This document shows positions 12,740-22,270 of a stretch of 64,000 nt of DNA, piece after piece. Under the pieces are notes generated by a model. It saw nothing but the letters and a program-made list of their open reading frames with translations, made no database searches and was not told the DNA's origin. Location: contig CANTFL010000483.1 in NCBI GenBank assembly GCA_947650285.1, positions 243,323 through 307,322 on the forward strand. Reading direction: 5' to 3'. The first letter of the stretch is position 1; each line of letters starts with the position of its first letter. The position numbers and the translations under genes are program-made. This stretch comes from Hyaloperonospora brassicae (Eukaryota; Oomycota; Peronosporomycetes; Peronosporales; Peronosporaceae).

Positions 12740-14340
12740 ATAATAAACCAGGACGAATCAATGCCGCCGCTGATGCGCTTTCGTGTCGGCCTGATTTCGA
12801 CGCCTTTCAACATTAAGGCTATGACCATTGTTGCGAATCTATCAGTCAGTGTACCGTCGTCGCCTTTACTCGACGACGCGCGGAAGGCATACGCAGGAGA
12901 TACGAATCTCCTCCATTTGATAGATAAACTTGCGAGTCCATCCTGGAAATCCTTGTGGGATTTGCCGGATCTATATCGTTCTCTCTGGATCGGTAAACGA
13001 CTCGCAATGGTCTTCTCTACTACACAGCAGTTGCTGACGACACTCATCGTGTCGTCGTTCCCGATCATGATGATTTTCGTTTACGCATCTTGTCCGAATG
13101 TCACGATGAGCCATCAGGCGGGAATTGTGGTAGGGAAAAGGCTTACCTTACGGTGGTCGTACTTTTACTGGCCCCGCAAGTATCAGTTCGTACGCCATTC
13201 ATTCGTTCTTGCGATATTCTCTCATCGGGTACAGCCTATTCCTTCATCCCGTGCACCATTTCAACCTATGCCGGTCCCGGCAGAGTGTTGGGAGTCTGTT
13301 CGATCGACTTTTTGTTCGGGTTTCCCGAAGACACTAATAAGTAATAATGAAATTTTTGTGTTTGTCGACCGGTCAGCAAGATGCATCATCTTGCTGAGGC
13401 TCCCGAGTCAATTACCGCCCAAAAATGTGCGCGTGTCTTCATCGACACAGTGTTTCGACTTCACGGGTTACCTCATGAACTCGTGTTTGAACGTGACCCT
13501 CTGGTCACGGCGGAGGTTTGACAATCCGTGTTCCGCACATTGGGAACGCGGTTGAAGATATCAACATCTGACCATCCCGAAACGAATTTTCAGACAGAGC
13601 GTGAATACCGTGTCCTCGAACAAATATTCCGAGTATAAGTCAACTCTTTTTCGAGTTATATGGAGTTCTTGCCGATGGTCGAACTCACCATCAACAACTT
13701 CGTGCATGCATCCACGACGCACACACCGTTTTTACGTGTATGGCTTACGTCACTCACGTATCCCCGCCCTGATACAGAGTGACTATGGGTTTAGAGGGGG
13801 AGGGACTCGATCTAGCAAGAACTGTATTGGCTCTTGCTCATCACGTATGATTGCTGACGCCGATACGTTTGACACAGATGTCGATCGATATCGACGAAGT
13901 TGATTGTAGCAGTAGCGATGACGCTGCTGATACATCATACAATAATGACGGTGCTGGAAAATATCATCGTCAACGACCATGCCAACGAGGAAGACCATAC
14001 TCTCGCTGAAGAAGAGAAATACCTCTAAGCAGTGCATACGAAGCGCACTGAAAGATACAACGGCGAATCAGCAGAGAAATTTCTGCTGACTGAAGAAGCG
14101 GTAGTCCGTTTTGTTTAGGAATACATATCTAACGCGGTGGATCGTGAGAAACGGAACGCAGACAAGAATGAAGGAGTTATTGTCCTTCCACTTAAAATTA
14201 ATGACCAAGTACTAATGTCTACGGTAAACCTACCTAGACACGCAGTAACATGTGTTGACAGTAGTAAACTACTGCCGAAAAACATCGATCCCTTCCGTGC
14301 ATTGCACCGCCAAGGCAATGCGTACACGATAGAGTGACTC
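12740..14340 (+). pseudogene. Integrase of element A (broken)
   Basis: Alignment by eye to the intact integrase of D shows the HHCC region (damaged), PVPAECWESV, a piece matching the second catalytic stretch, the PFYV-like GLRHSRIPALIQSDYG segment at about 13750, an Asp-rich linker, and the tail VDREKRNADKNEGVIVLPLK ending near 14340. Several frameshifts separate these pieces. Confidence 0.65.
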
Positions 14341-14371
14341 GTAGAATGCAAAATTATCCAACGTTCTATAT

Positions 14372-15940
14372 CGGTAGTATCCGCCCGCACTATCAGTGCG
14401 AGGTCTCTTCAGAAGCCGAAGATTACTGACACGCTCAAGAAGCCACAACAGATCATTGGGACCACGGACCAATCTTTCATGTTGGATCTCCAGCAACGCA
14501 GTCTCGTGAAGATCGACACCGCTCGCATTCGTTTTCAAGCTGAGGGAACGAAAAGTTCGACCAGTGCTTCTTCAGATCAGTACCAAGACGTCGCACGGTC
14601 GTCATCGAGTCATCGAGTCATGGCGACGATTGTATACGTGATTCGCATTCTTCCTTGATTCGGTCAGGACGCAGTTATGCGGTTAAAGATCTCTTGCAGG
14701 TCCGGATTAGCCGCCGGACCTGGTATTCTCACCTTCACTAGGGCCGCATGTAGAATCGCATGGGGTCAACGCTTTCACGTGGAACTCATTCTGAGCCAAC
14801 GCATGAATAACGTGGATCGGACAAATTACCTTTTGGCGGGGTATTTACCATTGTATGACAGTTGGGAGCCTCGATCCTAGCTTATAACTGACGTTGAGGG
14901 TCTCGTCTGACGGTATGACGAGACACATCCGATTAGCCCTCGAGCCCATCTGGAAACACACGCTACTAAGGCTTGTAGACAAATCGTAAGTTCGCAATCG
15001 CGTCAGGGATCTTGGCCGAGATATATTCCCCAACCTGGGTGAACCTGGAGAAAACACTTCGTTTTGAGCACGCTGCAAGTTTCAACACAACTTGCACAAG
15101 GGTCACCCCATGTGAGGCAAGGAATGCCCGCCTTACGCGATAAATGATGTAGACGACCCCTTTGCACCGGTTTGTGTTCGTTTTTCAACTTTTACGCGTA
15201 CTAATTCAAGTCAGAAGAGTTAACTTATACGTCGGAAATATATACATATTGGACAAACACATTCCATACCGCCAAAAGCGAGTTCCTATCACGCTTTTGA
15301 TTGCTCTTGTACCATCGATGCTTACGAATTCCATCGAGATAGAAATATTCTTCAGCGCGAAAGTTGCTCGCGTGGGAGATCAATTCGTGAATCTCACTTG
15401 CATGGAATAATAAATTCGATGGTTCTGACTTGTCTCGTGAGAATGCTATAATCTATAATCCCCCGGAAAAGCGCCACGGCTTGCACTCAGCACACACAAC
15501 GTGATACCAACGTCGGTACCGCGGTCTTAAGACCGACGATGGTTCGCGCTATCGTCGAGACGTTCTTCCGAGGGCACACGAGCTGGATTTATTGATAAGT
15601 ACTCATACTCATCATCTTCATCATCTTCCTCGTCACTACCGAACAGAGTGTGAAGCAAATCGCGAGTCCGATCGTTCGACACATTTATTGTTGCAGACTC
15701 AGGTTAGGACACCGCGGGTGATCCGGGTGCCTCTGAGGCCTTCACCGAGCCAGACACATCTGACGCGCCAGAGTGGATGACCCCTATCTAAGAGGAATCA
15801 TGTGCACGAGGTGTCTTACCACGTGCACCTGCAGCAACAGGTGCTGCAGGCAGAGAACGAGCAGCAGATGACGAATAGTCTGCCGCAGAGGCTGCCGCAG
15901 CAACAGGCTGTGTCTTCTTTGAGTTTCCCCGCATAGACAT
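14372..15940 (-). pseudogene. Antisense ORF of element A (aORF, broken)
   Basis: On the strand opposite to gag-pol a frame starts MSMRGNSKKTQPVAAAAS at 15940, 127 nt inside the 3' LTR. It has the Ala/Ser-rich start, a later piece ASNFRAEEYFYLDG continuing without a shift into KHRWYKSNQKRDRNSLL, and the Cys cluster with IPCLTWGDPCASCV near 15085-15125. The end corresponds to the PRTDSAGG stretch near 14385. Stops and shifts interrupt it and the original stop codon is lost. Function unknown; see the entry for element D. Confidence 0.6.
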
Positions 15941-16060
15941 GTTAAGTATGCGAGGTGAAATCAGGTATGGATGGATCTGACCAGACAAGTGCTCCCCGTC
16001 TCGATGGTGTCCAACGAGTGGCCACAAAGTTGCGATAGTCACACAGTGATTATCAGTTAT

Positions 16061-16067
16061 GGGGGGA
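16061..16067 (+). other. Polypurine tract, element A
   Basis: GGGGGGA directly precedes the 3' LTR, the normal site for plus-strand priming. Confidence 0.5.
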
Positions 16068-16107
16068 TGTAACGGGCCAGCCCGTTACATTAAATTACCA
16101 TTGTGAG

Positions 16108-17292
16108 CAGGGATGTGAGTGAACGAAAGTGACCCTATAATAAACAAAGCATCGAAATGTAATGCGACCAATGCGACGGACATTCAAATGTTAAAATATT
16201 AAACATTTTATTTCTGCCCCTAAAAATCATATTTATGCTTCTCATCGGAAAGAATGTTGATCAATTTTCGTCGAGGTCTTTATCATTTTCCTTATAACAG
16301 TAATGGTACTTCTCCATCTTCTTTCGCAGTTGTCTGCTACTTTCCTATAAGGGATCGCACATCTAACCTATTGATGATTTGCTTCAGAGTATGGGTCTGA
16401 AAACACTTTATACCAGAGTCATCTGGTTCTTGAAATGGCACTTGCACCTTCTGCGAGATAATTTGTAAGGGTGGAGAGACCAATGACATTCTTGAGCACC
16501 TCGCCAGAGCCTGCGATAAGATTTCTACTGATGTTAAGAGAGAGGTTCTGTCACGTCTTCCTGATACTGAATTCTTAAAACACTAGTCAGATGCTTCAGC
16601 ACGAAACAGGTTATTGCGATGCATTAATCATATCGCAGTTAATGCATAGTTCACTTAGTTTCCAACAACATGTACTTGTTACTTATCATTTCTGTGCACC
16701 CCAACGGCACTTGCTCTCTCCTGAGCTTAGTGCAAATTTACCTCAGGTTAACCTGCTCATGAGACATTCATGTGCACAGCCACTAGATACTCACGCACAC
16801 CTACACAAGATAATGGAACTGAAAGCGACTCGTTGTGCACACCGCGACTCTTCTCGCCGTACACTTATCACCTTTCAGCACTTACAGTTGCAACTTGCGA
16901 ATTGAGGAGCCTTATTACGTCTGCAGCGTTCGTCTTGACTACCAATACGATAGCAACCTCGTTATATCTTGTATATCTTACAAATGAAGACGCATAGGCA
17001 CAACACATCATAAAAGGGAATTTACGTATATCAAGATCCGTCCTTCATTATCGCACACATTGTTTAAACGTCTATAGGTCTCAAAGACGCTGTCGGAGAT
17101 GCAGTAACCAGGCCTATAGCGTCCAAAATCTTTTGTTGAACATAATGAAATGTTAAAATGTATTTAGCCCCGTCCTTAAAAGAATTGTGATTGAAATATG
17201 TCGTGGTCACTTATGGTCACTTAGGGTCAATTGACCGATCAAGTGACCGCGACGGTTACTTATGTTATGCGACCAGTCAATTAACATCCCTG
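16108..17292 (+). mobile_element. hAT-like DNA transposon, non-autonomous, nested in the LTR
   Basis: The insertion starts CAGGGATGTGAGTGAAC and ends with the inverted complement ACATCCCTG (9 bp perfect, then imperfect). It is flanked by ATTGTGAG (16100-16107) and ATTGTTAG (17293-17300), an 8-bp duplication with one mismatch. Eight-base duplications and CAGGG-type ends fit the hAT superfamily. The only coding trace is a BED-finger-like fragment near the 5' side. At 1185 bp it is too short for an autonomous element and is probably a deletion derivative. Confidence 0.75.
16440..16586 (+). pseudogene. BED-type zinc finger fragment of a hAT transposase
   Basis: An open stretch reads TCTFCEIICKGGETNDIL then EHLARACDKI and LSRLPDTEFLKH before TAG. 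The C-x2-C...H-x4-C spacing (CTFC...HLARAC) matches BED fingers at the N-terminus of hAT transposases. A TGA lies just upstream in frame and nothing of the catalytic domain follows. Confidence 0.45.
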
Positions 17293-17699
17293 ATTGTTAG
17301 AAATGGTGGTAAATAATATCGTGTTGAATATTCTTTTACCATATTATTTTATATTGTTAAATTGTTGATATGACCCAAATGTCAACTCATTGGTTGACAA
17401 TGGGTTTATTTAAACTCCCAAATTGCTGCTAGACGCGCGCAATGGGTCGTGAGTAAACGCCATCATACGTTTAGTTACATTTATTTATTATTAAGTTATG
17501 ACAAATCAGAGAATAAGGGATATCGGACTTAATTATCCTAAAAAGAGTTTTACTATTCCTACGACTAGAGACTTTGTATTGGTCGGTTACCCTCCCTCTG
17601 TATAGTGCGCATACCTAGCAGGGCACTAACCTTCACTGTTTTCAGTAAGATTGACTCCGTACTGGCAGCCCAGTACGTAGGTGCCGGTGCCGCGTTACA

Positions 17700-19763
17700 T
17701 GCTGTGGATGCGTAGCATCTTTTTGTCGAGCACGGCACCCTAGCACAACACCGCAGAAAGTAATGTTTATGCCAGCAACGAGCTACCGTGAAAGTACGCT
17801 TGTAATAACGCCGGACCTCACGAATCTACCAGCGTGGTCTGACAGAGATAGCACGCTTTCCACTTCGCGTCGAAACAAAGCAGCCATAATGCTTTATCAC
17901 TTTCAGATGCCACTCGCGTCAGCCCCTCCATGATCAATGCAAGAACAGACCAATGTATGCAAAAGCTTCGGGTGAAACGGATCAGTGCTGTAAAGCGAGC
18001 AGTAGAAGCCCAAAGTCGACGTTCTATCGTTTTAGTACAAGCGACCACGTCCATAAGTGGACGCACTGATAAAGCTGAGATGTCGAGAGATCGACATCTT
18101 ACGCTGCGAGCGGATGAAACGACGCCGCTCAACTAATTAGCACACTTCTTGCTTCTCAATCTCTCTGATGCTCTCATTTGGTGAAGGCAACTTCATCCAT
18201 CCGGTCAGTAATTCACAAAGCATAAGTCGGTCTACTTCGCAATAGGCTCAACTCCACAGTTAGCTCCCATACTTCCAATACACCTATCTCGGTCCGCAAA
18301 AAGTAGCAGTGACATCCTCCGTTCGGTATTCGGTCCTCATGCGCTTACTCGTCCTGTTTCATTCGGGAAGCCGTAAAACAATCACTCTTGCACCATTGTG
18401 TCGTTGTTCGACATCTTCACATCAGAGGGTCCGTTTGAGCTTGTCCATACACTTGCCAACGACGTTGTGTGCTGCCCCACAGCTTGTACCGGTGCGTCCC
18501 TTTGATTTTTGGAATCGTGCCTAAATGTACGACAGCTACGTTTCGACCGGGTGGTTGTAGTTGCTGCGGTTGACCACCTACAAGCAGTACATTCGGATAG
18601 ATTGCAAAGGGCACATGCGCATAGGGGAACGGACATCATCGATATCTGATCAATATCATCAGAACAATCACTGCAACTGCAAGTAGGAGCAAACTGAGCA
18701 CATAAATCTTGTCTAAGACATCGCTTCTCGTGATCCTGCACAGCACACGCTGACACGATCCCCTCGGTAAATTAACGATACACTAGCTGAAAGCCGACAA
18801 ACTCGCGACATCTTCGTCCAACCACAAGCCTGTCCACCACTTCATCGTCACAATATTCTCCATCACTCAGTGCGCCAACTCGTGACACGCAGTGCATGCT
18901 GTAGCTCCTTAACACCTCAAAACTGCCAATCAGCTTTCCAACCAGCAGCAGTCTCGTCTCGCGATCCATCACAACTTTAGGTTTCTCTGCAGCACCCAGT
19001 CCACAGCGTTCCGCAGCTGGTGTGTCACTGAGACGAGTGTTCGATCCTATGCCGCGGCCGAGAGGATGTCAAACTCGTGAATCCTCACCTTACCGAGTTC
19101 AGCGACGATACGGACGTGTCAGCAAGCTGCCCAAGCGCAAGCAGTATTGGATTGTGAATACTCTCGAGCGACGCACAATGCGTGAACCAAACAGAAGCTG
19201 TACGTCGCACACTCTATGGCTGGATTGCAGCGTCGTTCAAACTAAAACGCGCCGAAACTTCACAGCCTCGGGGTGACGGTCACGCGTCGTTTCTCGCCCA
19301 GGAGTTAATGGACGAACACGCTGGGGTAGAAACGGCGCGACGTGTCATGGAGCTCTCCGAAATCCGTAAGCGTGAGCTCACTCAATGAATCAACGAGCAG
19401 CTCATTGTCCAGCAAGAACTTGACTCCCGACAGCTATCTTTGTAGAGGAGAATGCCAATACATTCAATAGCTACAACACGGTCTCAAAGCGACACGGAGA
19501 CGTCGGGCACGAGAGCTTCAAAGCGCTGCAGATGAGCTGCGTGAGGACTGCATATGCAAAGAAGAGGCACGGCGTTGATGCGATCGCAAAGTCGTAGTTA
19601 GTAGTAGTTCAGGTGCTACCAGTGATAATATGAGTATCGCTTTTGACCGTAGATGCTATGTCGGGTCGTTCTCCTCGTAGAAGTTTGTATCGTCAGAAGC
19701 AGATATCCTCTTTGTCGTAAAATGTTGTTGCTGGAGTCATCGTCGTGGCAATACGACTGCAAA
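17700..19763. other. Island without a recognised gene; weak frames on both strands
   Basis: Two stretches look more protein-like than the rest. On the minus strand, 18382-18972 reads MDRETRLLLVGKLIGSFEVL and, after one stop, a Cys-rich part (CSCSDCSDD, CACALCNLSECTAC). On the plus strand, 19182-19388 reads NQTEAVRRTLYGWIAASFKL and a helical EARRVMELSEIRKRELTQ-like part. I do not recognise a family for either. Both end in stops after 65-125 codons, so they may be remnants of host genes or transposons. Confidence 0.3.
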
Positions 19764-19964
19764 AGCCGATCGGCTGGCTGTCTGTCCTTGTGTTTTAAGA
19801 AGCCGTGCAACTTGTGCCACCGAACAGACGTCCATGATGTGGTCTGTTCGGTGGCATATGTTGTGCGGCTTCTTATAACACAAGGACAGACTGCCGAACA
19901 GCATATGCCACCAAACAGACGGCTTCTCAAATCTCAAGGACAGACATCCAGCCGATTGGCTATT
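19764..19964. repeat. Large foldback: 50-bp hairpin plus a third complementary copy
   Basis: 19780-19829 (GTCTGTCCTTGTGTTTTAAG...) pairs with 19842-19891 over 50 bp with five mismatches and a 12-nt loop. A third copy at about 19909-19964 (ACAGACGGCTTCTC...CAGCCGATTGGCT) can pair instead with 19764-19810. The transcript of either strand would fold strongly. No transposase or TSD was seen. Confidence 0.7.
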
Positions 19965-20585
19965 GCAGACGAGACGCCTGAAGTTGCTCTTTTGCACACT
20001 GACCTGAGCAAAGACGTGGATTTGAAATATGTCGCAAGAGCCCTATGGTGCCTAGAAGGGTCCTCATGTTGAGTGTTTTCCACAAGCTGCGTAAAATGAG
20101 ATGATCATGCAGTTGCTCATAGTCTGCGCGCGTGTGTTGGCCGGCAATATACTCGCACACGAGGTTGACTTTGATGTGGTGCGGGACCGCGAGCAAGATA
20201 CTACAGCATCTCTCGTACCATTTACTAGGTCAGTCAGACGGCCGACGAAGGGACGATTGGGTCGGCAGACAAATTCTACCTGGCTGACATCATGTTGCCG
20301 AATGCAAGCCTGGTGATGCCCAGGCAGGCACGAAATGTACATGTTCGCATCCTATGGGCCACGAAGCATCGTCGATCCCTCTTCAAAGTCTTGCATCGGA
20401 ATGCTACAGACCGAATCTCAGGTCGCTGTCAATGTGTACTTCGAGCCTCAAGGGCACCAGGGACAACAACCGTAAGGATGCACCTCCCCGTTTGTGCTCT
20501 TCGAGCAACGACGGACAGAGATCAGAATCTCTTCAATGCCGCTTTTACGCCCCCTTACCTTGTGGACGAGGACTTACTGAGAGAA

Positions 20586-20646
20586 GGCCTATCCCCTTAA
20601 AAGTTCTTGGTCCCCCTTGGGCCAAGAATTTTTAAGGGGATAGGCC
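20586..20646. repeat. Perfect-type hairpin, 25-bp arms
   Basis: GGCCTATCCCCTTAAAAGTT... (20586-20610) pairs with 20622-20646 with a single mismatch and an 11-nt spacer that can add three more pairs (CCC/GGG). The flanks GAGAGAA and TCTCTCC extend it weakly. Confidence 0.75.
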
Positions 20647-21064
20647 ATCTCTCCGCTGCGCGTGCTACGGAAGGCGACGCAGCGTTCGACCCGAACGAAC
20701 AACAACCCGCTGGTATGTTGCGGTACGGGAGGGGAGCGAAGCAGATCGAAGCGCGAGCGCAGCCCAGCCATCGGCCAAGAGTGCACACACAGTTCTAAGT
20801 CCGGACCTGGTCGACGGTCATTCTCACGTGGCCTCCCGGAAGTGTCCTCCGTGACGCCTAGAGTATCGAGCGAGCACATCCGAAGTAATGATCCGTAGCT
20901 CTTATGATAGTCTGCTCCTCTCTCTCACACACACAACGGTAAGGACGTACAGTCGCGCCGGGCGGATCATCTGACATCAGCTTCGTTTGAGCTCTCTCAC
21001 CCCACAAAGTCGTCACAAGAGTATTTGCGTGTTACGCGTGTATAAGACTGGCACTTGAGCGAGA

Positions 21065-21115
21065 AGAGTGACGCACTCGATTTTACGGATGGTGCAAAAT
21101 CGAGTACGTCACTCT
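21065..21115. repeat. Hairpin, 20-bp arms, upstream of the effector gene
   Basis: AGAGTGACGCACTCGATTTT (21065-21084) pairs with 21096-21115 with one mismatch and an 11-nt loop. It lies about 345 bp before the effector ATG. Confidence 0.7.
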
Positions 21116-21396
21116 TTATAAAATAAGTTGAACAGCCGTTGCTCTACGAAAACGTCTGCTCGACTTGGTGTACATTATCTCTTGGATTGAGTAGGAATCA
21201 CAAACAGACGTCCGTGCTAACACCAAACACTCCACGCACATGTCGTACGCGGAGCCCAATTTCTACCTCAGCAACAACATCTCGCGCTATTGTTCTGGAC
21301 AGACCGTCCCGTCGCTGCCGTCACGACGAGCAAACGTTCTCGGACCGGATCTCTTCCATCGGAGCGCTGAAACGTTGGGACAGGAGCATCTCCGTT

Positions 21397-21413
21397 CCCC
21401 ATTCGACAATTCG
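21397..21413 (+). promoter_or_regulatory. Oomycete-type initiator (Inr) before the effector gene
   Basis: CCCCATTCGACAATTCG fits the oomycete initiator pattern YCATTYNNCAWTT well and lies about 50-60 nt before the ATG, the normal leader length in these organisms. There is no TATA box. Confidence 0.5.
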
Positions 21414-21460
21414 ACCGACACCCAGCACTCCACTCTCTTCCAACTGAATAAACACTCAGC

Positions 21461-22270
21461 ATGCGTCTGGTGTACATCGCGGCGGCGGCTCTGGTCGTCT
21501 CTTGCACTTGCATCGATGCGTTCGCGACTGCTGCTAAGTCGAAAGCTGATATCGAGCCGGACGTCGCTCGAGTGGATGGCGCGGCGGATGACCATGTCGA
21601 CAAAGCAGACACGGAGAGGCTTACGAAAGCGGCTGAAGCGCAAGGAGACCCATTGGCATTACGACCTGAAGATGAGGCGAGGAACGTGGGTGGCGGTATG
21701 AAGAATCTGCTTGTCAAGGGGGTGGACTCTACTGCTGGGAAAGCGGTGGACCTGGTGATGCTTGCTGCGGTCAGGGCTCAAAGTCGAAAGAAGATGCTTT
21801 CCATGGCGGATCCGAACAAGATCGACAAGCCTCGCAGAATGCTGGACCCAGTCTGGAAAGCGGCAGCCAAGAATCCGACGCTCAAAAAGATCAATGGCAA
21901 GGGCGCGAATGCTGTGAACAAGATCAAAAACCTGAAGATTGGGCGTGCGAGCGTTCGTGATCGCTACAAGATGGCCCAATTCAAAACGTATTTCAAAAAA
22001 GGCCTTACTCCGAATGATTTCAAGTTCTTGAAGAGCATAAAGAAGGCCAAACCAACGACAAGAGACGAGTTGGTGAGGCAGTACTCCGTGTACTACGCGG
22101 GGCGACAAGGGAAGGCGGCTCGAAAAAAAGCTGCCAAATCTGATGCTGCCAACATAAAAATAGCTCGTGCAGCAGTTCGTAAACGAGAGAAAGTCGATGC
22201 AGCTGCTGAAGCTGCTGATAGGAAAGGTGCTGCTGCTGCTGCTGCTAGGAATGCTGCTGCTGTTGCTTAG
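21461..22270 (+). CDS. Candidate secreted RxLR-type effector, 269 aa
   Basis: An intact frame from ATG 21461 to TAG 22268-22270. Residues 1-23 (MRLVYIAAAALVVSCTCIDA...) form a signal peptide with cleavage likely near AFA-TA. There is no exact RxLR, but residues 65-74 read LALR-PEDEAR, a degenerate RxLR immediately followed by a dEER-like motif, after an Asp/Ala-rich spacer as in this class. The C-terminal part is strongly basic. Residues 177-202 (TYFKKGLTPNDFKFLKSI, then QYSVYY) resemble the helical Y/W-motif region of RxLR effectors. The tail from about 211 is Ala/Lys-rich and partly encoded by a GCT triplet run. Such proteins are delivered into host plant cells; the target is unknown. It stands alone, with no neighbour in an operon sense, behind an initiator and several hairpins. 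Alternative: a secreted basic protein outside the RxLR class. Confidence 0.6.
   Translation: MRLVYIAAAALVVSCTCIDAFATAAKSKADIEPDVARVDGAADDHVDKADTERLTKAAEAQGDPLALRPEDEARNVGGGMKNLLVKGVDSTAGKAVDLVMLAAVRAQSRKKMLSMADPNKIDKPRRMLDPVWKAAAKNPTLKKINGKGANAVNKIKNLKIGRASVRDRYKMAQFKTYFKKGLTPNDFKFLKSIKKAKPTTRDELVRQYSVYYAGRQGKAARKKAAKSDAANIKIARAAVRKREKVDAAAEAADRKGAAAAAARNAAAVA

Larger units (their letters stand above)
8868..17699 (+). mobile_element. Ty3/gypsy element A, degenerate, with a nested hAT-like insertion
   Basis: The two LTRs (8868-9308 and 16068-17699) begin TATAACGGGG/TGTAACGGGC and end CC(C/G)CGTTACA. Between them lie, in order, a primer site, gag, a retropepsin, RT, RNase H, integrase, an antisense frame and a purine run before the 3' LTR, so this is an LTR retrotransposon of the Ty3 type (integrase after RNase H). 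Without the nested insertion the copy is about 7.6 kb, the same as C and D. Nearly every domain carries stops or frameshifts. The flanks CTTCT and TGCTG do not form a target duplication. It is the most diverged of the TGTAACGGGG-family copies and serves as outgroup for B, C and D. Confidence 0.85.
16068..17699 (+). repeat. 3' LTR of element A, split by a nested transposon
   Basis: LTR sequence runs 16068-16107 (TGTAACGGGCCAGCCCGTTA...) and resumes at 17301, ending GTGCCGCGTTACA at 17699. The 1.19 kb between is a separate element, and the 8-bp junction sequence is duplicated. Confidence 0.8.

Noticed and set aside
21268..21717. Long minus-strand frame over the effector's promoter and start.
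   Set aside because: It crosses the initiator and mirrors the GC-biased codons of the effector; no domain.
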